Assembly (NCBI RefSeq): GCF_031877795.1
Contig: NC_133934.1
Coordinates: forward strand, 24,617,716-24,681,715
From: Strix aluco
Lineage: Eukaryota > Chordata > Aves > Strigiformes > Strigidae
Length of the DNA stretch: 64,000 bases
Reading direction: 5' to 3'
The position numbers were made by a program, and so were the translations under genes. The notes beneath the pieces were generated by a model. The model searched no databases. It worked only from the letters and a program-made list of their open reading frames with translations, and was not told the DNA's origin. How positions within the stretch are numbered: position 1 is the first letter of the stretch; every line of letters starts with the position of its first letter. Of the stretch, positions 1 to 14,100 are shown one piece after another.

Positions 1-3000
1 AATATGCAAGATTTCTGTCAAAATATCTGACACAATGAATTCTTCTCAATATATGAACTTTGTAATAGATTATTTTTAGTAACCTATTTTTCCTCCTCAC
101 ATGTTCCCTATATATTGTGTGTAGCCAAAAAATTGTTGCACATTTTTTTCTATAATTTTGTTCTCCTCAAAAAAAACCACTAAGAAACTGTCAATAGATT
201 TACCAACAGATTTACTGTATATTTGCCTTTCTTGTAAGAAAGATGCTGTCTATTAAAAATATAAAAACACAGTTGCAGAGTCATTGCAGAGCAACTTCAC
301 TGCCACAGTAAATTTGTTCTCATTGCCTGCAAACTTATTTCATCTGTGCAGAGGTGTTGTGCACATTTGAAGTAATAACTGTCATCTTTGGAGATCTTTG
401 AGTGTGGTGAAGAGTAAAATAATAAGAATTAGCAGATTCTCTGGCGTGAATCTTCAGTACCCTGAGAAGAAAAGGATTGATAGTGAAAAAAAAAAAACCA
501 CTTTATTTTCAACCTGGAATGCAAATATCTCTCTAAAGATATTACATTTTGATTTCAGAGCAACAGAAACAGCTTCCTTTGGTTAAATTAAATGAAAATA
601 CATGTAGTCTCTTAAAGTATCTTTGTTAAGAATAAGTTAAAGCTTAAAGGTATGAAGAAAGAGCAAAACAGTGAAGAAAAAAAAGAGAGGGACGGAATGA
701 GAAAGAGGAGGAGACAGTGAAATTAATGAAATGACCATTTTGTTAATTAAATGTTGTTATGCATTGCTTCAGTCTCTGAAATAATAGTTTTCAAACTATT
801 TTACCAGCATACTCTCTGTCATCTCGTACATTTTACTCAGTTTTTATCAGATGTTTTTCCCCTGAGATCAGCATGTTACAGATTTTCCGCATATGTGACA
901 GTTGTATATACAGCTCTGAATGATATCATACTGTTAAATGTATATGTAGACAAAATTCAGACATTTGTTGTAGTTTGCAATTGCTGTATTTGCAATATTG
1001 TAGCACTAGTTGGGCATTAATGTCCCTGATTACAGTTTTGCCACAGATTATTGTAGGTCTTATGAGTGCAGTGTTGTGATAAGCTTTATGGGCAGTAGCT
1101 TCCCATAAATGAAGAAAAACAGAAGATTTAAGATAAATACAGAAGTTTAATATGTGAACCCTTCAATCTTTATCAATCCAGTTAGTACAATCCAATTAGA
1201 TTCAGTACAGAAAACTGCATCTTATTTGAGTTTTGGAAATAGAAAATAATAAGCTATTTTTGTTCTGTCATTTGTTAAAGAGTTTCATCTTTGTGGAAAG
1301 CACATGCTCATATCAGATTCTACAATGAAGACCACAGAAGAAGAAGAAACAATTTGATGCCTGAGATGAAATATTAACAAAATTGATTTTGACAGTAAAT
1401 CAAAGCAGATGCAAACATATAAAGCATTATGAAACAAAGTCTTGCCTACAAGCAACAATACATAATTCTAATTATACTCATGATTCTAAAAGCCTGGTTT
1501 ACAAAGTAATTTCACTGATTTCAACATTATTTTCCCAGAATGATACCATCATAAATGAGGAGGATTTGACCTATGCTTATGGAGAACTTACTAGACTAGA
1601 ATGTGGTAAGTAATGGAAATCTTGAGGTTAAGATGAGGTGCAGCATAGATAGAATATAAAGAGTCAACTGAGCAGAATGCCGAATGACTTTTGAAGAAAT
1701 AGAATAACCTTTAACATAACCTTTTATAAAAAAGAAATCAGTTTTCTAACCCTTTGTTACTTATATGCAATAAGATTTCATTTAATCACTTGTAGTTGAT
1801 GTGTTTTCATTATGTCAATCAAGATATTCAGTCAGATGTCTTTATTTCCTTTCCTGCCACACAGAAGGAAATTAGATGCCAGGAAAAATAAACTTCCTTA
1901 AAAAACCAGTCCAACTAGTGATAGACTTTCCCATTCATTGCTTCTGTTTATTTAAAATTTATACAGTTAATGCACTACACACATGGTGTGCAGTGAGGGT
2001 GAAGAGGATCAGAAAGAGGGATGTGGTTCTGTATAGTTAATCCTTTGTCATGTAACAGAGCTGTTTAACACTTATGTCTTCCACTGCAAAGTTTTGCTTT
2101 TCCTTCTCTTTCTCCACTGTAAATGCTTTCAACTTCAGCTAGTATTTTCACATGGCAACTAAAAGCAATCCAGTCACACGAGACTTGCACACGGTCATTG
2201 TCCCAGTGCAGTCAAACTGGGAAGGGTCACAAGAAACTGCATCAGCTCCCCTAGATCGTACTAGGCTTCTTAACAGCCAAGTAATTATGGCATATACTCA
2301 CCTGAACAGCTTGTCCTGCATAAAACAGTATATGATACCAATCATTTCTCTCTCCCCAGTCTCTAGAGTGAAGTATCACACAACTAAATAAGAATAAAGA
2401 CATATGCCAATTTGATCAAGACCCGATTATTTTCTTACTTAGAAAAACAGAAGGGATATATGCCAGTTTTTGTAAGCTGCAAAATAATAATAAAGCAAAT
2501 TTGGAGACAAAACAACAAAGTTTGAGCTAGGAAGAAAGCTTTGCAAAACTTGTAAATTTCTTTGGTTTTATGATCTTTGTGTCCTTTACCACCTTAACAC
2601 TGTGTGGAATTTTTGTGAATGTTCTGAAAACTGAAACCTTTTGGTATAGTAAAGTATAGTAAGTTCTGTTTCATTTTTGTTGTTTTTTTAATTACAAGAA
2701 GGAAAGCTAAGTGAGATTACATTTTAGAGTGGTCGCCTTTTCTTGTACGTGTTAAGTCACAATGGAAAGCTAGTCATTAGACTGAAATGCTTTAACATCT
2801 TCTCTTCAACAATCAACAATGTATATTTAAAAAAAACCCCAACTATAAAATCTCTGAATAGATCATTTGCATTTGTTTTTTTTTAATTAGCTGTCTGATT
2901 TTTTTCCAATTATTTTTCTTATAGGGTTGTTTAAATAAGAACAATAAATTTTTCATGTACTGTTTTTACTTTTCCTTTTACATAAAGCTGCTCCATAAGT

Positions 3001-5226
3001 CAATTTTGTTAAATCAGACCACACAATCTAAAGTAATACCTACTGTTGAACAAACTGAAGGCATTCTACTCTAGGTTCTCCAGTCTGAAATTCTTCTTGT
3101 CTAGTGCACTGTTTTAGAAATGTTACTTGTAGCTTATTCAGTTCTTATGTTTATTCCTTGTGAATTCTAGTTGTATATATGGACTTTGCAGCACTTCGTT
3201 CCTATCTAAAGGAAAGCTTTGACACAAAGCAAAAATAAGTCTTCTATTCTTGTTGTCATTCTTGAATTTGGGCAAATGTTGGGTATGCTCTATTTCTTAT
3301 TTTGTTCTTAGAAAGAATGAAAATGTCTTTAAACTTTGCATATTTATCTTCTATCTATGTAGAACAAGTATCACATACTTTCCATCGTAACTGAGTACTG
3401 TATTTCACTGCATCAAAAGAACAAGTTCAAGGACTGAGGAAGTGTTCAGAGAAGGCTAACTAAGACTTCAGGTTTTCTAAAACCTGATTTCTGTTTTACA
3501 GTTTGCATTAAACAAAATTCACATATAAACAAAACTGCAAAAAAGGATTACAAACAAAATCTTCACAAAACATTCTCACTGCCTCTATAACTGAACAGAA
3601 ATAAAATAACAACTCCTAAAATTATTTTCTACAATTTTACATCGTTTGTGGTTAGGCGCATTCAGATGACATGCCTATTGCTGCACAACCACAGAGACAC
3701 AAGTCTATATTTTTTTCCTGTCTGGCTAATTAAGTTATAATTAGCATATAATCTATCTGAAGAAGTAACCTTTTCTGTCTAGGACATCAAATTATTGGCT
3801 CATTAGTTAAGTATTCTCATAAAGAAGCTGGATTCTCCCCAAGCTCTTTTTGTGGAAAACCGTCTTTGGCCACAGAAGAAACCTCCTTAAGTTTAGCATG
3901 CAGTTAGTGGCACTTCAAATACTGTTCATTATTCATTACACATGGTTATCGGAGAGAAGTTGATACTTTGACTGAAAGCAGCATGTGATGTTAGAATAGA
4001 TGATAACAATAATGGGTAAAGTAGGTTTTGTGTGATTATCTTCTTTTAAGAAGTTTAACTCTAAGTGCTGCTAGAATTCTAACAATAGATGGTAATTTTT
4101 TAAGTGAAAAATACATTCTTTGTGGAGGAATTCTAGTTAGTTTTATTACTTAATACCAGCAGATATTGTGCAACCATAAATAATATGTCTATTAAAATTA
4201 AAGACACTCAGTAAAATACAATAAATATTTGAAATGGCCCTAATATAATATAATGTAATGTATATGATATAGTATAATATAATGTAAACAGGGAAACATT
4301 TATGATAATGCAATATTGATAGCGCTACTTCCATACAGGATTTTTTTTTTTTTAATTATGATTATTTAGTATAACTTTTAACAATCTGATGTTTAGAATC
4401 TATTTAAAGTACACGAAATGAAAGTATCTAATAGAGGACAAAGGAAAAATAGGGTGGCAAAATCTGCTTAATATTTGAATCCATTGCCTGACATATTCTT
4501 CTTTCTCCCCCACCATTATTTATTTTGTACATCCACAAAATGTCAACTTGAGGGAACTCATGCAATTTTACAGATGCATCTGCTTTCTGACCTTTTAATG
4601 CCAGTGCTGCATTTAGCACAGGAATACTCTGAAGAGTTTTAAATACTGAAAGTCCTTCAGACAAAATGTAGCTCCTGAAAACAACATATAAAATATTTTA
4701 CTTACTTGGGTCCAGATCCTCACATCATGTAAACAAGGATAATTGAGAATGAATGTCTATAGCTTTCAGCCACTGTCAGAAACATTAAATAATTAGATTG
4801 ATAGCTATAACCTTGTAAGTGTGTGTGCACATAGTAACTATAATATTGTATAGCTTGGAGTAATTGCATGAATATTTATGTAACAAGGCAGAGTTCATAG
4901 TACATAGTTAACTTGAAACACTGGGAACTCCTTGAGTATTTTTCAAAATTAGCAACAATTACCATAAAGTTCTACAAAGCAATTTAGTCCTGCTTTATCA
5001 TTTAAAACATTATACTGATGCACATGTATACATTTGTCTCATAAAATACCATTAAAGTATTAACTAAATTATGAAAACACTTAGAAAGTCAGTAAAATCA
5101 ATTGATATAATATCCTTTCAATCTATTTCAGGCTCCCTGAGCTCCACTGTGAAGACCTGAAATTGAAGATTACTCCATTCCAGGAATTTCAGCAATTAAA
5201 GCAGAACCATCTATTATTACCTGTTG

Positions 5227-5246
5227 TTTTTTTTTTTTTTTTTTTT
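5227..5246. repeat. Poly-T tract (20 nt)
   Basis: Uninterrupted run of 20 T in AT-rich sequence. It has no neighbouring retroposon body that I can recognise, so it is a simple homopolymer rather than a demonstrable retroposon tail. Confidence 0.9.
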
Positions 5247-6458
5247 CTGATTTTTGTTGATTTAATAGCATATATGACATTAGTGGATATAAAATTGGAA
5301 AAGCTTCAGGAAGTTTACTGTGGTACAGAAAGCCTAAAGAAAGTACCTTGGCCTCAAAACCGTTTCTCTCTATATATCTATCGATAGCGTCCCAACATTA
5401 CGCTAATAGATTATGTCAAGACAGAACAGTTACCTAAGAGTTACTTGTTCCCAGAGTGAATTTTGATATATTAAGAACATGGAACAGATTTTTCTTGGTG
5501 TGCATTCTCTGCAGTTATTAGTACTGAGCATGATAGCTTTCATACCATCCATGCTAGGATGTGTTAAGCAGGTGTGAATGCTGTCATCTGTTGACACATA
5601 ACACTGTGTTTCTGTAAATGGTAGCAGAACTGAAAGAGAGAAGGAAGTTGAGTCCCAGTTTTTATGTTCATTTGACAAAAATATCTGGCCTTTCTAATAT
5701 AGAATAATTCATTTTTTACTGTCAGGTTTAGCAAAGATAGACCTGAAAACTGCTTTCTTTTTTTTTTGTTTTGTTTTGTTTTTTTGTTCAGAAAAGCCTG
5801 TACAAAAGCTTTCTTTACTGGTTCCTTCGTAAGTAATCTATTTTTTCATAGGTAGAAAAGGAGATTTAAGCTTGTCTTTTTTTAATTTTCCTTTTTTTCT
5901 TTTTTTTTTTTTTTAACTACATGAATAGAATCTTCTTTGAATTTTCTCCTTTTCTACCTTTTTGACAGTAAATACTGCAACTAGTACTTTAGGGGGGGCA
6001 CATAGATCTCAGCTGACTAAAGATCATCGTCTTTGCCTCAATGGCAGTACTGACAAAAGAGGATCTGCAGGGAGTAAAAATTCATTCTGGCAGCTGGAAT
6101 AAAATGTTTGTTGTCCTTAGACAGAAATCATGGTGATTTGAGCATTATTTGTGGTTTGATACAATAGACTTAGCTTGATTTTCGGAAAGCTGTATTTTTT
6201 CTAAATGCATAAGGCATGATTGTATTATATTGTAGAAATCTATCCAGGCTACAAAGTAAAACTTTATAGAACATCATATTATCTTAAACCCTGCATGAAT
6301 CATGTTACTGGAAAAAGTTTAGAAATCATTACTTTTTAAACTGTAATATTTTTCATTATTTTCTGTTAGAAAGTCCAGGGTTATTATCTGAGTCCCATTC
6401 TCCTCACCCAAAGAGAAAATTACGAATTCATGAACATCACAGTTTAAAATAAGAATGT

Positions 6459-6476
6459 AAAAAAAAAAAAAAAAAA
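6459..6476. repeat. Poly-A tract (18 nt)
   Basis: Uninterrupted run of 18 A followed by TCGC. No retroposed gene body is visible upstream on the plus strand. Confidence 0.9.
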
Positions 6477-7998
6477 TCGCTGTTGAACCATGAGTCCTAT
6501 AAAACATGACAGACAAATATGACACCAACATTGACTGTATGCTTTGGCTTCAGTTTAAGGGAATATACTATTTTTTTAAAATGTCAATCCAGTTTCTGTA
6601 GTGCCATCACAAGAACAGGGGTTATCTTCTGTTTCAAGACCTAAGAAGATGGTGGTGGTCCTTAAGTTTATGTGAGATAAAACCTAAACAATTTTTAGAG
6701 TTAAGTAAGTTTTTAAAAATCCAAAGTCCTGATCTAAAAATATGGTGTGAAAATGTCAAATCATCAAAATGCAATGATAGGAATGAATAAACATGATTTT
6801 GGTCCATCATTGCTTTGACATTCTAAGTTGTGGTTTTTTTCTTTCCTCTTACTATCTAAGATACCTAAGATTTTATGATAAGGTTATTTTGAAAAAAAAA
6901 AAAAAAGTTCTAATTGTTTTCAAAATATCAGAATATTCATTTTCACATACATTTAAAAAAATTAGAAACTATCTCTTGAATTCATTAATTTCCCAATTAG
7001 AAAGTTCATCAGTAGATCTCCAGAAAGTGAATTTGTTATTATTCTATGTCCTTACATTGCTTTATCCACAATGTATTTCCCTCATATTTTCTTTAACATC
7101 TATAATGAGTATTTTTTTTCTACTGACCATTATTTATAATAAACCATGTTCGGTTATAAATACTGTTAATAGATGCTCTTTTCTTCCTCTATCATTGTTT
7201 TACAATGCTAAATATGACATGATGGAGGAATACAGTATACATCAATGATGTTTGATGCCTGTACATCAAACAGTACTTTTGTAATCTAGGTAGGCTTTTC
7301 AGAAACATTTGAGACTTTAATAAAAGCAAAATTTTTCTTCCTAATTAATGGAAAACACCTTCAAAATTGTACTCACTGTACATACTTAGGGTAGCACTGC
7401 TAAATATGTGTCATATTTTAATTTGATAAACTCCAGTCATGCTCTTTAGAATATTTATTTCCTGTTATATTCTGATGTATTATTATCTGACCTGGTTTTT
7501 TTTGTGTTTATTACACTTCAGATTCCTTTCTGCAGAAACAAATCTTTCAAGATACCTTCAAGTAGAGCTAGTCAAAAAGATGATGGTCAGCTGATGTTTT
7601 ATAAAATACATCAATTTCAGCTCACTTCTAAAAAGATATTGCTGCTGTTTCTTGCTGTTTATCTTGAGCTATTGGGATCTGCAACTACAGATTTTCTTCT
7701 ATTTTTTGCTATTTTTTTTCTTTTTAAACTTTTAAGTTGTAATACTGGAGGTGGGAAAAAGGCATTCTATGTAATTTTATTTTTTTTAATCCAACATATA
7801 CCTCAGTTACTTCATTTCCAAATTTTCCCAAGAAAGAAATTTCATGTTAAGCTCAAAAACTTGCTGAAGGTAGTTTTAGCAGATTATTAAATTTAAATAT
7901 TCATCCCTGAATTTTTTGATAGTAAATATGGAAAAGTAAAATTAATATTGCAAAGTTATTTTGCTCAAACATCAGCTGGTAAAATAAGGTTTTGTTAA

Positions 7999-8110
7999 GG
8001 GTCGACATAGCGCTGAGGGCTATGGTGTAGTTGGGAACTGTCAGTGCTAGGTTAACGGTTGGACTAGATGATCTTCAGGGTCCTTTCCAACCTTGATGAT
8101 TCTGTGATTC
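7999..8110 (+). mobile_element. CR1 LINE 3' end fragment
   Basis: This is the last ~110 bp of a CR1 element, sense on the plus strand. It begins GGTCGACATAGCGCTGAGG, continues through the conserved 3' UTR motif GGACTAGATGATCTTCAG and CCTTTCCAACCTTGATG, and ends ATTCTGTGATTC, one and a half copies of the 8-bp ATTCTGTG unit that terminates CR1. The 5' side is truncated abruptly, as is usual for target-primed reverse transcription. The CATAGCGCT motif places it in the same subfamily as the copies at 20628-20793 and 54487-56380. There is no coding content. Confidence 0.93.
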
Positions 8111-11100
8111 ATACTTTATTTCAGTTTAAATACTTTTTTTTTAAATGACATGTTCTGTATTGTTTAGATGATCATGTTCAACAAAGTTTTGCACATTTTA
8201 AAAACTAAAGGGAATCAAAGGATAAGAAAATAATTACATATTGAAAAACAGATTACCTTATTTTTTCTTTTTAAATTTAACTTTAAAGGAGATTTTTCCT
8301 TGCCTTTTAAAATGAGAATGTTAGGTCAGTTCCTTTCTATCTGTAATAAAAAATGTTCCAGTGTTTATCTCCTAGACCAGACTTTTTTCTATTGACTTTT
8401 CCAGATTATTAATATGGTCCCTTGACACTGTGCTTATAAAAATTCTAAATAATAATTTGAGCACAAAGTGGCTCATTGACCGCTGCCAAGTAATACACAA
8501 AAGTGTCAGGATAAAATAAGAGTGTGATTTATATATGCTAATCTAGCATAATTTTAATTAATTCTTTGGTCAATCAGATTTTCAGGGATTCTGAGAGCTA
8601 CATCTCTCAATGACTTCAAAAGTTCTCAGTACTTAGTATTTCAGCAAGGTAATTCCATGCTTCCTACTTTGTTATTTGTTTCGGACACATTACACTCCTT
8701 AGGGATAAGTTCTGCTACTTTTCCAGTTTTCTTGACACCTAAAGTCAGAAATTGTTTCTGGCTGCAAACAGATGGTGTTTTTTCTCTTATGTAATGTCCT
8801 TAACTAAAAGACTCGGAGTGAATGTGCTGCAGTTAACTCTTACTTCAGATGTCACTTCTCTCCACAGTCTATACTAATTCTACACAGTTTCTCCTTCCAG
8901 AGAAAATTATATTCAGTTGGTATAACCTTTAAGTAAAAAGAATTTGGCAGTACATTTAGCTTCATTGTGGTGTGCAGATTATTTCTCATTGTTAATGTCT
9001 GAAGGAAATTAATGTCAGAAATTTGGCCCAAAAACTATTCTGTTGCTTTGTCAGTATCTATCCAGGTATGTGTTTTTTCTTTTTGCCAAGGGAATAGTAA
9101 TCCACTTTGAATAAAAAGTGTTGTGTTAATTCAAAAGAGCCAGCAAAACATTGATTTTTGCTTCCAACTCTAAGATTAGTGATTGGAGCACATACAATTT
9201 CAAGTTCAGTTTGCCAATTTTTTCCATTTTATATATGAGGCAGAAATGTCACACAACCTAAACTAAGTAAGCCAGGAGTAAGTACTCTTAATATAAATGG
9301 TTTTGAGATAATTCTGCAGTATTTCATCAGAAAAAGATGAAAGGACACATTTGGTCAGTTTGTGGAAAATTTGCTGAAAGGTCATGAAGAATGGCTTTTT
9401 CTTAAGTTAAAGACTATATACTATACTATATACTTAAAGACAAATATGCTTAGTGTTCCTAAAAAATGCCTTTTAAATTTCACACAACCTAAAAGCATTT
9501 ATGTCCAATTTTTATTGCTTATAAAAGACTTAATGAATCTGTGCAGTTAAAGGTTCCTCACACATCTGTAGCAAGTGGGCAGCATGATTGTTCCTTCACA
9601 GAGAAAGATTTATATAATCAGTGCTATTTTTAAAGAACATCCCTGTCCTTCTCTTTTGACTGCACTTGAAATGAAAAAAATAATGTGTTGTTTTATTAGC
9701 AAATAGTTTCATTTTTTCAAAGGTTTGTCATGAAAGACAACTATTACGAACCCAATTATATATCACTGGAAGAACAGATAATCTTTTGGACACATAAACC
9801 CTTCTCTCAATCTAGATCAGGAGCAATAAATTTCAAGCTGATTATAGACTGCAAACTTTTTTTTAATGATATGTAATTATATAGACTAAGTAAAAGGAGT
9901 TTGGGGTTTGTGTCCCGTTTGACTATATTATCATATAAATAGCTGAGTTTTGTAAAAGTTGATTTTTAGATGTAAGAAGCTTATGGCAAAAAGGCTTATG
10001 ATTACAAGTACATGGATTCTTAGTCTGGGTTGCAATGAGTTTGAAATCCCAAATTATTCTGGGAAAATATATTATTTCTGTGAAAAAGGAATCTTACTTT
10101 ATTATTCAGTATTGACTTTAAGAACTTTATCAAAGTGATAGTTACACCAAAGTAGCATGCTACATAGACTGAGAAGTAAGAAATTAAAACTGTTTGAAAT
10201 ACTGCTATAAAATGTAGCTGTCTAAAGTTTTCCAGATGAATGTCCATTTGTTAAGGAACTGTATATCCAAGAAAAAAAAAATGCAGAAAGGGCCTCTTTT
10301 GAAACACCATCAGTGGTTATGGAAAAAAGAACCAGCTGTACAAAAAGTGAGTATAAAAATTCTAATTTTTTAATTATTTTTTAAAAAAAGTCTGACAAAT
10401 TTTATTTTGATCTATGTTTGCAAATATCACAAGCATTTCATAGATATTTTAGTGAACAGGCTTTGAAGCCTGCAGGATCATGTGCCAGCATAAAACTAGC
10501 ACACTTGGAGGCATTAAGGTTTACATAATCCATGGCAATTTCCCTTTCAAAGGAAAAAATTGAAATTTTTAGATTCCATTCCAAGATAGAATAAAATCAG
10601 AATCTTCCACAAAATGGAAATAATTTTATTGTTGAAGTAGTATTTGTGAATAATTACACCTAGATTCACTGGAAAAAAAAATAAACTAATATAGATATAC
10701 AGAGAAATATCTTTTTTCTTGTCCTCTACAGAAGTGTGAATATACTTGCACAGAGATTTCCATGAGATGTATTACTGTCTGATTTGCATCATGATTTCCT
10801 CTGCTACCTATACAGAGCTAGAAATCATTAGGTAGTCATTTTTCGTTAGCTTAAGATCAACAATGACTTTTTTTTTAACGTTTTATGTGGCATAGCTCAA
10901 GCTATAAAGTTGTCTTTGTCAGTCATATAATATTTTATTATTTTAGGACAGCAGAATCAGGACATTTATTTTATTCTCTATACATAGGCAAGACTGAAAA
11001 AGGATTAAGATGGCAGCATCTTTAGGGATTTTTTCTATATATTTTATGATATTGGAAAGAAGATAGCTTTTTGCATTTTAAAAGGAAAAACTACCAATAT

Positions 11101-14100
11101 GAATGTGGAATCTTTGTTTTTACAAGCATAGCTATCACGACAAATTATAGAGGGTTTGTTTTCTTTCACCTTTCTGATTTAGGGCTGGTATTTTGGGCTG
11201 AGAAACTTTTAAAATTAGTGCTTTGTTTTATTGCTGCTCTTCTAAACCAAAGTTCAAAGAACAGGTGCATGTCTTATAGCAATCTAGATATGTAATTGTT
11301 GGAGGAATATTAATAACTGAAATTATATGATGTTTTCATATTGTAATTCTGGAGGATTAATATTAGTCTCTTTTTGTTTATTCCAAAGTCAAACACACAG
11401 GGAACTTCATTTAGGAAACTATGCTTTCAGAAGTATGCAAAACTCATTTCCAATATAATAGATACCCAGGCAGAACAATCTTTAATGCAACAATTTGCCT
11501 TTACTTGTTATCAGGGCAGACATCTGTCCCACTTATGATCTAGAACTGTACTAGCTGTGAGAAATACGAAAACAAATGGATTAATGTAATTACAGATTCA
11601 TCTCCTGGGCTCACTCCTACTTTAATAACAACCTAGAAGAGATCAGCCCAGGAGGTGAAATGAGCACTTCGGCACAACTGATTGCTTACATTTAAGAGTT
11701 TAAACCCTATAAGCATCAATAGTATAGAGGTTATGCATTGACCCTCAGAGCCAATCAGTTTTATTTTGTGCCTTTTCCTGCAATGTTGAACAAAATAGAT
11801 ACATTATTCAGTAGACTGGAAAACAAACTGCATGAACGAATGAAAAAAAGTAACAAAACTTTTTAGGGTTTTCTGAAGCAGTGTCACATCCTCTGAAGTT
11901 AATGAGAGCGTTCTCCACTGACTTTAATACTTCTTTTCATTCAGTTCATAATAGACTACTAAAGGGCTCCTTAATTGAATACTCAAAAAGAAAAAAAAGA
12001 ACTAAATCCTGAAAGCTAAGGTTTTTATATATTCTGAGTGTGAAAAGAAGCATCCTTATTAAAAGGATGATTAACCTTTGGTGTAAATAATCAAAGTGGA
12101 TTCTATTTCTACCAGCACAGCCTGGGTGACAGATTTTAACTATGTGTTATTTTGAAACTGTCTACATGTGGAAGTTAATGAGGAGAAGGAATTTATTTAT
12201 TTTGCTGTTACCATTCTTACAGTGTCTCTCTCTATAACCTCCTGTTTGGCAAAGAAAATATCCTACTAAAGAAAACTTCAATGCATTTTAACTTAATAAA
12301 GTTCCAAAGTATAATAAAAACCATTTCACAGCAACACTCTTACAGCAGAGTAGGAGTGCTCTTCTGGAGAGTTGAGAGGAGGTAGTGGCCTATCATTTCA
12401 CATTCTAGCTCATTCCACATTTATTTGCCCATGTAGACAAGTCCCTAGTCAAACACAGCTTTTTTTTTTTTTTTTTTCTTTTATGTATGGACAACTGTTA
12501 GATTATTTCAGACTGTGATAAACAGAAACTGAGACCAATAGTAGCTTCTAACTTTGAGCTCCCTGAATATATGCAATTCTTGGCAAAGAAACTGAATCAG
12601 TATTTTTCATTACTTCCTGTGTCTTCCTGAATTCCAACAGTATGCCTTGTTAATGATGTTGCTGGAAATACAGATTAAGCAGTGCACTTCGCAAGGCATT
12701 ATAAGGAAAATGCTTCTTTGTTAACAGTATTTACACACATTTAGTAACAAGTGATTTTTTGAGTAGTGACAACACATTGTAGCCACTGTCTTCATTACAG
12801 TACTGGTATGAGCTGTGCCGTTTACTGATATGGGGGAGCAAAGTTTGTTGGAGGGTGCAGGTGTGGGTTTTTTTGTTTCATTTTGTTTTCTTTTTATTGT
12901 AGCCCTTCTAATACAGATGGTTCTGCTACTCAGACACCTCTCGTCTGTGTTTTTGCATGATGTAGCTCAGTCTTTTAACTAATTTACTTTTGTCTGATGT
13001 GGCCAGGGATTCTGTTGTTTTTAAACCAATACTCAGGAACTTCTGATTGGTTGAGAACATTCATCTGCAGTGAATCCTTTAAAAACATACTGGTAATGTC
13101 TTGTAACTGCAAAATATCTTCATACCAAACTAGTAACTAATTTAACCCTTATAATTGATCTGATCACTTCTGTGTTTCAAAAAATTCAGCTGTCTGAAGC
13201 TCTCTCTTTGTACAAAAATCTTGGGTTCCCAGTCTTTTTTCCTTGAAAATCTAATTAACAGTATTCTTTTAAAGAAGAAGATTACTTTCTGTGAGCAATT
13301 AACTGAATTTCAGTCTGCTTTAAACTTTTCAATATAGCAATGAATATTTATAAATGTAATAGAACTTCACCCTGGTAGGCAATTCCTTTAATCTTATTTG
13401 AAGCAGTGTGGGGCCCAAGTCTCACTGCATATTTTCTTTTGGCACACACACACAAAAAACCTACTTTCATGAAATGAGATATTTGACCAACTGATATCCA
13501 ACCTATGACAGTTCAGAGTCTGTTCCAGTAAACCTAGAGTGTATGTATCCATATTATCTGTGGCTCCATGCTGCGATTCAACAATGATCTCTCAAGCTCA
13601 TACGCAGTTTTTTGTACCATTAGCACCTGTTTGCTTGCAATTATCAATCATGGAATAAAAGGTACAGTAACTTTGGTCTTAAAATGTAAGCTAAATAGGG
13701 TAAAGATCTGCTGCAGATTAAAAACTAAAAATAATTTAAAAAGAAAAGCAGACATCCAGGAAGCAAAGAAGCAAGCTGAAATGGAACCAAATAAATATTT
13801 TCAGTATTGAATTTCCTGTCTAATTTTGCTTTATCTCCTCCATGTGAAAAGTCATTATTATGAAATTGCTTTTGAAGTAAAATCTGGTTTACATTCTTAA
13901 AACAGTTGGATGCTGCAAACAATTTTCTAGTAATTTCTATATTATTGCCACATATGCAAAATGCATGAGAGCTGGTTTTAGTGCCTTTTTTTTGCTTTTC
14001 CTCTCATTAACTCTGCCATCTTATTTGTGCTTGAAGAACTGTCTTGACTAATTTTACTATCTGGTTTTGATATGTTTACTAGATGAACTCCTTTTTTATA

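Larger units (their letters stand above)
1..7998. other. AT-rich unique sequence, no gene seen
   Basis: No reading frame here resembles a known protein. The longest, 151 codons at 6793-7248 on the plus strand, is rich in Phe, Leu, Ile, Ser and Lys, as expected from translating AT-rich DNA, and has no domain pattern. Low-complexity tracts are present: a TATAA-type stretch at about 4241-4288, poly-T of 20 at 5227-5246, GTTTT repeats near 5761-5786 and poly-A of 18 at 6459-6476. I see no CR1 or LTR sequence. An undetected short exon or conserved non-coding element cannot be excluded by eye. Confidence 0.6.

Noticed and set aside
6793..7248. A 151-codon plus-strand open frame
   Set aside because: Composition is Phe/Leu/Ile/Ser/Lys-heavy from AT-rich DNA, with poly-A/poly-T runs inside and no recognisable motif.
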